From NCBI GenBank assembly GCA_000509225.1, contig BAOK01000001.1, positions 124,001 to 188,000 of the forward strand: 64,000 nt of DNA. Reading direction: 5' to 3'. This DNA is from Parvibaculaceae bacterium Mf 1.05b.01 (GTDB lineage Bacteria; Pseudomonadota; Alphaproteobacteria; Parvibaculales; Parvibaculaceae). Each line of letters begins with the position of its first letter. Positions within the stretch are counted from its first letter, which is position 1. Position numbers and translations under genes: made by a program. The notes below the pieces were generated by a model. That model ran no database searches, was not told the DNA's origin, and saw only the letters and a list, made by a program, of their open reading frames with translations. Of the stretch, positions 58,690 to 64,000 are shown piece by piece.

Positions 58690-59058
58690 ATGATGAAAAC
58701 ATGTTTGGTCGTAGATGATAGCTCGGTGATCCGGAAGGTCGCCAGACGGATTCTTGAGGAGATGGATTTTTCCATCGCTGAAGCTGCTGACGGGAAACAG
58801 GCATTGGACCAGTGCGTTGGATCAATGCCAGATGCCATCTTGTTAGACTGGAATATGCCGGTGATGGACGGGATGGAATTTCTTACAGCGCTTCGTAAGT
58901 CAGATGGAGGGGCAGATCCTGTTGTCGTTTTTTGTACAACCGAAAACGACATGTCTCATATTACCGAAGCCATTTCGGCTGGGGCAAATGAGTACATCAT
59001 GAAGCCCTTCGACAAAGAGATCATCGAGTCCAAGTTCGCCCAAGCCGGGCTTATTTGA
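58690..59058 (+). CDS. cheY: Chemotaxis response regulator CheY
   Basis: 122 residues, receiver only. Acidic pocket DD (9-10), phosphorylation site D53 in LLDWNMPVMDGMEF, threonine in FCTTEND, lysine in YIMKPFD. Phospho-CheY binds the flagellar switch. Confidence 0.95.
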   Translation: MMKTCLVVDDSSVIRKVARRILEEMDFSIAEAADGKQALDQCVGSMPDAILLDWNMPVMDGMEFLTALRKSDGGADPVVVFCTTENDMSHITEAISAGANEYIMKPFDKEIIESKFAQAGLI

Positions 59059-59088
59059 TACCGAACTCCATTAAGTAGGTTGCATAAA

Positions 59089-60237
59089 GTGTCAGCGTTA
59101 GAGAAGCGATCTTCACCCGCGAGTAGTAGCGGTGCAAAAATCAAGGTCATGATTGTCGATGACTCTGTCGTCATTCGTGGGTTGATCGGTCGGTGGCTCG
59201 ATGCGCTACCAGATATGGATGTTGTGGCACGATGCCGCAATGGACAGGATGCCGTAGAGCAGGTTGCCCGGATCAAACCAGATGTCGTTGTTCTCGACAT
59301 CGAAATGCCGGTGATGGATGGGCTGACGGCACTCCCGAAAATCCTGGATGCATCGCCATCCTCTCGTGTTTTGATGGCATCGACGCTGACGCACAGAAAT
59401 GCCGCGATTTCGATCAAAGCTTTGACGCTGGGGGCGACAGACTATGTGCCCAAGCCCGAATCCACTCGTGATGGCCACGCTTCTGAGGACTTCCAAACAG
59501 AGCTTGTGGACAAGATCAGGGCTGTTGGGCAGGCCAGGAAACCGAAGGCGCCGCGCCGGGTCTTCGCCGCGGAAAAGACAGCGATCGCAAAGGGTGCGAT
59601 GGCTCCTGTCGAGGCGGTTCCAAGTCTCCAGTTTAAGCCAGCGTCCAAGACGCGGCCGAGAATTCTGGCGGTTGGAAGCTCGACCGGTGGGCCAAAGGCA
59701 CTCTTCGATTTCTTTGAAGCGTTATCTCCTTCGCTTTCGAAAATTCCTGTCGTCATCACACAACATATGCCGCCGACTTTCACTGCGATTTTGGCGGAAC
59801 ACCTTAGCGGCAGCGCAAATCGCGTCTGCGTGGAGGGTGAAGAGGGTATGTTGGTGGAGCCGGGAAGGATCTACATCGCGCCAGGCGGTAAACACATGCT
59901 TATGAAACAAGAAGGCACTGGTGTTCGCATCCACCTGGATGACGGTCCGCCGGTGAATTTTTGTAAGCCGGCTGTTGATCCGATGTTAGAGAGCCTTATT
60001 CCAATTTACGGTGCATCCTTGCTGGTCTGTATTCTGACAGGCATGGGACACGATGGACGGGACGCGTCGAAACGCGTTCAGTCTGAAGGGGGCACGATCA
60101 TCGCGCAGGACGAAGCATCGAGTGTTGTCTGGGGAATGCCAGGTGCTGTCGCTCAAGCAGGCATATGCCATAAGGTCGTACCGCTAAAAGAATTGTCCGA
60201 AGTGGCATCGAAGCTTATTGAAGGGAGACGGCTATGA
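59089..60237 (+). CDS. cheB: Chemotaxis methylesterase/glutamine deamidase CheB
   Basis: 382 residues from GTG 59089; TTG 59080 is an alternative. Receiver domain with D70 (VVLDIEMPVMDG). The methylesterase domain (about 190-380) has the serine in VGSSTGGPKAL, histidine in ITQHMPP and aspartate in TGMGHDG. It removes methyl groups from receptors for adaptation. Its stop overlaps the cheR start. Confidence 0.95.
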   Translation: MSALEKRSSPASSSGAKIKVMIVDDSVVIRGLIGRWLDALPDMDVVARCRNGQDAVEQVARIKPDVVVLDIEMPVMDGLTALPKILDASPSSRVLMASTLTHRNAAISIKALTLGATDYVPKPESTRDGHASEDFQTELVDKIRAVGQARKPKAPRRVFAAEKTAIAKGAMAPVEAVPSLQFKPASKTRPRILAVGSSTGGPKALFDFFEALSPSLSKIPVVITQHMPPTFTAILAEHLSGSANRVCVEGEEGMLVEPGRIYIAPGGKHMLMKQEGTGVRIHLDDGPPVNFCKPAVDPMLESLIPIYGASLLVCILTGMGHDGRDASKRVQSEGGTIIAQDEASSVVWGMPGAVAQAGICHKVVPLKELSEVASKLIEGRRL

Positions 60238-61070
60238 CGCCAGAGGAATTTTCGTACCTGGCTGACTTCCTGAAGAAGGAATCTGGGCTAATCGTTAGCG
60301 AAAACAAAGGCTATCTGATTGAGAGTCGTCTGCTGCCTATCGCTCGTGAGCAGGGTCTGGATGATGTTTCTGGTCTTGTGAAAAAGATGCGGTCTGGTGC
60401 GCCAAAAGCGCTGCTTGATGAGGTTACGGAAGCGATGACGACAAATGAGTCATTCTTCTTTCGCGACAAAACACCTTTCACAATCTTTGAAGAGACAGTT
60501 CTTCCCAAGTTTCAGGAGACCCGTGGGGCCTCTCGCAAACTTCGTATCTGGTGTGCTGCTGCATCAACAGGGCAGGAGCCCTATTCGATCGCCATGATTT
60601 TGAAGGAATGGGCCGAGAAAAATTCCGCTTGGAACAGTGAAATTGTCGGGACAGATCTTTCGACGGACGTGCTGAGACGGGCAAAGCTCGGGCAGTATAC
60701 GCAGTTTGAAGTTCAACGTGGTCTGCCGGTTCAGATGCTCATGAAGTATTTCAAGCAAGAAGGCAATGATTGGGAAGTAGCGTCCGAAATTCGTTCAATG
60801 GTCCAGTATCGGAAGCTGAATCTTCTGGATAATTTCAGCAGCCTGGGGAAATTCGATGTCATTTTCTGCCGGAACGTTCTGATCTATTTCGATCAGCCGA
60901 CAAAAGCAGAAATTCTTGAGCGTATGTCTCAGATGCTTGCTCCAGACGGGTATCTGTTCCTTGGGGCTGCGGAAACAGTCATCGGGATTACCGATTCATT
61001 CAAGCCACAAGCTGGCCAACGCGGGCTCTACGTTCCCGCTGCTCAGCTGAAGGGTGCTGCGGTCGCCTAA
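60234..61070 (+). CDS. cheR: Chemotaxis receptor methyltransferase CheR
   Basis: 278 residues. N-terminal helical domain, then the SAM-binding domain with RIWCAAASTGQEPYSIAM, VGTDLSTDVL and FDVIFCRNVLIYFD. It methylates receptor glutamates. Last gene of cheAWYBR; a terminator follows. Confidence 0.95.
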   Translation: MTPEEFSYLADFLKKESGLIVSENKGYLIESRLLPIAREQGLDDVSGLVKKMRSGAPKALLDEVTEAMTTNESFFFRDKTPFTIFEETVLPKFQETRGASRKLRIWCAAASTGQEPYSIAMILKEWAEKNSAWNSEIVGTDLSTDVLRRAKLGQYTQFEVQRGLPVQMLMKYFKQEGNDWEVASEIRSMVQYRKLNLLDNFSSLGKFDVIFCRNVLIYFDQPTKAEILERMSQMLAPDGYLFLGAAETVIGITDSFKPQAGQRGLYVPAAQLKGAAVA

Positions 61071-61091
61071 GCGTATCGACACTTATTCCTG

Positions 61092-61124
61092 AAAAAGCCG
61101 CCTGCATTGCAGGCGGCTTTTTTC
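61092..61124 (+). terminator. Rho-independent terminator after cheR
   Basis: GCCGCCTGC, loop ATT, GCAGGCGGC, then T6. Confidence 0.92.
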
Positions 61125-61158
61125 AATGTTTGTCTGGAAACCGAGAGGGTAGGCAATA

Positions 61159-61192
61159 AGAAAGGACGCGCTCCCCCCGAAGCAGCGTCCTT
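61159..61192 (-). terminator. Terminator after ctrA
   Basis: On the minus strand AGGACGC (61191-61185) pairs with GCGTCCT (61069+94 to 61063+100, i.e. 61169-61163), followed by TTCTT. It backs onto the cheR terminator. Confidence 0.65.
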
Positions 61193-61237
61193 TCATCTCC
61201 CCCAGATAGCGCAGAGAGAGAAGCTCTTTCTAGTCGT

Positions 61238-61939
61238 TTAGGCTGTCGCCTTTTCGACCTCTGCAACTGGGTCTCGCAGCACGTAGCCGCGACCCCAGAC
61301 AGTTTCGATATAGTGTTCACCATTCGTGGCAGCCGCAAGTTTCTTACGGAGCTTGCAGATGAACACGTCAATGATCTTGAGTTCAGGCTCGTCCATTCCG
61401 CCGTAGAGATGGTTTAGGAACATCTCTTTGGTGAGTGTCGTGCCTTTTCGGAGCGAGAGCAGCTCCAGCATCTGGTATTCCTTGCCGGTGAGGTGAACGC
61501 GTTGTGCGTCGACTTCTACCGTTTTCGTGTCCAGATTGACGGTCAGCTTGCCTGTCGTGATGACAGACTGAGAATGACCTTTGGACCGGCGAACCACAGC
61601 GTGGATACGCGCGACCAGCTCATCCTTGTGGAACGGTTTGGTCATATAGTCATCGGCGCCAAAGCCCAGACCGCGAACCTTGTTCTCAATGCCGGCTAGG
61701 CCGGACAGAATGAGAATTGGGGTTCCGACCTTGCCTGTGCGCAATGTCTTAAGGACCTCATATCCGCTCATATCCGGCAGGTTAAGATCCAGCAGGATAA
61801 TGTCGTAATCATACAGTTTGCCGAGGTCGACGCCTTCTTCACCTAAATCGGTGGTGTAAACGTTGAAACCCTCAGATTTGAGCATCAAATCAATGCTCTG
61901 CGCTGTCGCGCTATCGTCTTCAATCAGCAGAACTCGCAT
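61238..61939 (-). CDS. ctrA: Cell-cycle master response regulator CtrA
   Basis: 233 residues, OmpR family. Receiver with phospho-accepting D51 in [14 protein letters not shown] and K in MTKPFHKDE. The winged helix (about 125-225) has [33 protein letters not shown]. CtrA controls cell division, DNA methylation and flagellar genes in alphaproteobacteria and receives phosphate through ChpT. Convergent with cheR. Confidence 0.96.
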   Translation of the reverse strand: MRVLLIEDDSATAQSIDLMLKSEGFNVYTTDLGEEGVDLGKLYDYDIILLDLNLPDMSGYEVLKTLRTGKVGTPILILSGLAGIENKVRGLGFGADDYMTKPFHKDELVARIHAVVRRSKGHSQSVITTGKLTVNLDTKTVEVDAQRVHLTGKEYQMLELLSLRKGTTLTKEMFLNHLYGGMDEPELKIIDVFICKLRKKLAAATNGEHYIETVWGRGYVLRDPVAEVEKATA

Positions 61940-62230
61940 CGCAAGTCTGACCGGGCTCTACGTCACCGCAACCCGGCTCCCCTTGGTTAATCCATATTCA
62001 GAAACATAAGCTGATTTGGTTAACAAAGGTTAATCAGATCGAAAAAAATACACAAAATTTTCGAATACCGGTTCATATTCCGGTTAGCCTAATAAATAAC
62101 GCCCTAAGATGGAGATCGTCTTATCCCCAATAGTTGTGCCCAAGGTTTACTGCGTCTTAAAGCCTTCCGGCACATTATGCCTACCTGAGTTGTTTCAGCC
62201 GGGTTTTCGGCTTGATTGGGGATAGGTTCT
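61940..62230. promoter_or_regulatory. Divergent ctrA-fliI control region with CtrA-like sites
   Basis: 291 nt. TTAACAAAGGTTAA (62020-62033) is a pair of TTAA half-sites with a 6-nt spacer, one short of the usual TTAA-N7-TTAA CtrA site. It is framed by CTGATT (62011-62016) and AATCAG (62032-62037). A further GTTAA occurs at 61986-61990. The layout suggests CtrA control of ctrA, fliI or both. No CcrM GANTC site seen. Confidence 0.45.
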
Positions 62231-63577
62231 TTGCGCGCTCTGCTGGCAGAAATCCAGGAAATTCAAGAGGTTACCTATTATGGTCGCGTCGTGAGCGTAC
62301 AAGGGCTCATGGTGGAGATCGCAGGTCCCTTGCATGCCATGAGTGTCGGAAGTCGGGTGGAAATCACAGCGCGTGGGGGCCGTCAGATCCTCGCAGAGGT
62401 TGTTGGGTTTCGCTCTGACCGCGCTTTATGCCTTCCATTTGGCTCTCTTGAGGGTATAGGCGTCGGCGCACATGCGGCCATTCATGAAAATGTTCCAGCT
62501 GTTCATCCTTCACCAGCCTGGCTTGGACGCGTCATTAACGCGATGGGTGAGCCGATAGATGGCAAAGGGCCACTCCCGCAGGGGCCTCATCCCTATCACC
62601 TGAGGAATTCGCCACCACCTGCTCATTTGCGAAGCCGCGTGGGTGGGCCGATTGATCTGGGTGTTCGCGCTCTTAACACGTTCGCGACCTGTTGTGCCGG
62701 GCAGCGCATGGGTATCTTTGCTGGTTCAGGCGTTGGTAAGTCGGTCCTTATGTCCATGATGGCCCGCAATACGGCCTGCGATGTCGCCGTTGTCGGGTTG
62801 ATCGGTGAACGTGGCCGTGAGGTTCAGGAATTTATTGAAGATGATCTGGGACCCGAAGGGCTTGCCCGATCTGTCGTGGTGGTTGCCACCTCTGACGAAA
62901 CAGCGCTTATGCGCCGCCAGGCTGCTCTTCTGACGATGGCGCTCGCCGAGTATTTTCGAGATCAGGACTCTCAGGTCCTATGCATGATGGACAGTGTGAC
63001 GCGTTTTGCAATGGCGCAGCGGGAAATTGGTCTTTCCTGTGGAGAGCCGCCGGCGAGTAAGGGATACACCCCGACTGTCTTCTCTGAGCTTCCGAAACTT
63101 CTGGAGCGTGCAGGACCTGGTACAGGGTCTGGATCAATTACCGGCCTGTTCACAGTTCTGGTGGATGGGGATGACCATGATGAGCCCGTTGCCGACAGCG
63201 TGCGCGGCATTCTTGACGGGCACATTGTCATGGAACGCTCCATCGCAGAGCGTGGCCGGTATCCGGCAATAAACATTTTGAAATCTGTTTCACGGACAAT
63301 GCCGTCGTGTAACGAACCTGAGCAGCAGGAGCTGATCAGGGAAGCGCGGCAATTGCTCGCGACATATGACGACATGGAAGAATTAATCCGTCTGGGTGCG
63401 TACCGGCCTGGCTCTGACGGAAAAGTAGATGAGGCCATTTTTTATCAGCCTGCGTTGGAAGGATTCCTGTCGCAGGCGAAATCTGAGCAGACCGACAGAG
63501 CTGCTGGATTTGGTTTACTGGAAGAGATTTTGCGCGCTCGACCGGTGGACACTAGTGAGGCCCAGGAGGGTGAGTGA
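62231..63577 (+). CDS. fliI: Flagellar export ATPase FliI
   Basis: 448 residues. The start is taken as TTG 62231 (GGGGATAGG SD, giving MRALLAEIQ), with TTG 62216 as alternative; no ATG is available. Walker A GSGVGKS (165-171), [13 protein letters not shown] and [27 protein letters not shown] are type-III-export ATPase marks. It energises export of flagellar subunits with FliH and FliJ. Confidence 0.94.
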   Translation: MRALLAEIQEIQEVTYYGRVVSVQGLMVEIAGPLHAMSVGSRVEITARGGRQILAEVVGFRSDRALCLPFGSLEGIGVGAHAAIHENVPAVHPSPAWLGRVINAMGEPIDGKGPLPQGPHPYHLRNSPPPAHLRSRVGGPIDLGVRALNTFATCCAGQRMGIFAGSGVGKSVLMSMMARNTACDVAVVGLIGERGREVQEFIEDDLGPEGLARSVVVVATSDETALMRRQAALLTMALAEYFRDQDSQVLCMMDSVTRFAMAQREIGLSCGEPPASKGYTPTVFSELPKLLERAGPGTGSGSITGLFTVLVDGDDHDEPVADSVRGILDGHIVMERSIAERGRYPAINILKSVSRTMPSCNEPEQQELIREARQLLATYDDMEELIRLGAYRPGSDGKVDEAIFYQPALEGFLSQAKSEQTDRAAGFGLLEEILRARPVDTSEAQEGE

Positions 63578-64000
63578 TGAGAAACAAAGAGTCGCTAATT
63601 CGGTTGCATCGATTTCAGGTCGATGAACGCCGGCGCCAGGTGGCAGACCTGGAATCCATGTTGGATGAGTTCCATCGCCGTGAAGGGGATCTGAACAAAC
63701 AGGTTCAAGCTGAGCAAGATAAGGCGGGTATTTCGGATGTTGGGCATTTTGCCTATCCGATGTTTGCCAAATCGATGCTGGTTCGCCGTGAGAACCTTCT
63801 TCAGTCCATTGATGAGATCAGCAAACAGCTGGACGATGCCAAAGAACAATTGGCTGACAGCTATCGTGATCTCAAGAAATATGAACTGATGGAAGAAAAT
63901 CGCAAGCGACGTGCGAAGAAAGAGGCTGTCCGACTCGATCAAAAAGAGATGGACGAGATTTCTCTCAATATTCATCGTCAGAGCAATATCGAGGCGAGCA
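63577..64000 (+). CDS. fliJ: Flagellar export chaperone FliJ, truncated by the window edge
   Basis: 141 residues are visible; the frame is open at the end. The ATG overlaps the fliI stop by 1 nt (TGATG). The product is all-helical: LIRLHRFQVDERRRQVADLE, then long coiled-coil segments with KQLDDAKEQLADSYRDLKKYE and NRKRRAKKEAVRLDQ. Coupling to fliI and the coiled-coil form support FliJ. Confidence 0.85.
   Translation, partial: MRNKESLIRLHRFQVDERRRQVADLESMLDEFHRREGDLNKQVQAEQDKAGISDVGHFAYPMFAKSMLVRRENLLQSIDEISKQLDDAKEQLADSYRDLKKYELMEENRKRRAKKEAVRLDQKEMDEISLNIHRQSNIEAS

Overview
The window is chromosomal DNA of an alphaproteobacterium, probably from the Rhizobiales/Parvibaculales side. The evidence is the ctrA and chpT cell-cycle genes, an alphaproteobacterial serC-serA operon with a structured leader, ruvCAB-ybgC-tolQRAB-pal-cpoB synteny, ccoNOQP-ccoGHIS with a four-cysteine FNR regulator, and GTG/TTG starts with strong Shine-Dalgarno (SD) sites. 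Base composition looks moderately GC-rich and even. I see no tRNA, rRNA, insertion sequence, prophage or CRISPR array. The species cannot be fixed from the sequence.

Layout. 1-385 holds the start of a PAS-domain chemoreceptor on the minus strand. 769-11433 is a rightward block: yebC, ruvC-ruvA-ruvB (overlapping starts and stops), ybgC, tolQ-tolR-tolA-tolB, pal, cpoB, tilS. 11730-16846 holds ftsH (TTG start), folP, glmM and thiD. 16857-21747 is a metabolic patch: a MocR-type regulator divergent from a PhzF-like gene, an EamA exporter overlapping a class-V aminotransferase, and an unrecognised 122-residue protein. 21890-24787 is serC-serA behind a leader RNA. 24974-28829 holds a small membrane protein, purA, a YHS-domain protein, a steroid 5-alpha-reductase-like enzyme and two MAPEG proteins. 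29013-31037 is a TPP riboswitch and thiC. 31189-38453 holds an inverse-autotransporter-type barrel protein, a TauE/SafE permease, msrA, an alpha/beta hydrolase, a FabL-like reductase, rpoH, rluD and a DUF6476-like protein.

The stretch 38454-38926 has no protein gene. On its minus strand it appears to encode a small RNA of about 88 nt: promoter, two hairpins whose loops both read CCUCCUCCC (complementary to the SD sequence), and a terminator. It resembles the anti-SD sRNAs of alphaproteobacteria (CcsR/cuckoo and alpha-r14 types) and is the most interesting single object here.

39725-47877 is the complete cbb3 oxidase locus on the minus strand: ccoNOQP, then the assembly genes ccoGHIS. ccoS is a 51-residue gene overlapping ccoI. 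A degenerate FNR box precedes ccoN, and a matching FNR-type regulator lies at 52711. Between them are a coiled-coil membrane protein, a DUF1134 protein and a YdbH-YnbE-YdbL envelope lipid-transport operon. 54472-64000 joins cell cycle and motility: chpT, cheA (HPt-kinase-CheW-CheW-REC), cheW, cheY, cheB, cheR, then convergent ctrA, then fliI and fliJ, which runs off the window.

Dispersed hairpin elements of one architecture occur at 4377-4419, 19155-19197 and 35890-35932, with paired changes that preserve the stems. A related long hairpin encodes the last residues of the PhzF-like protein.
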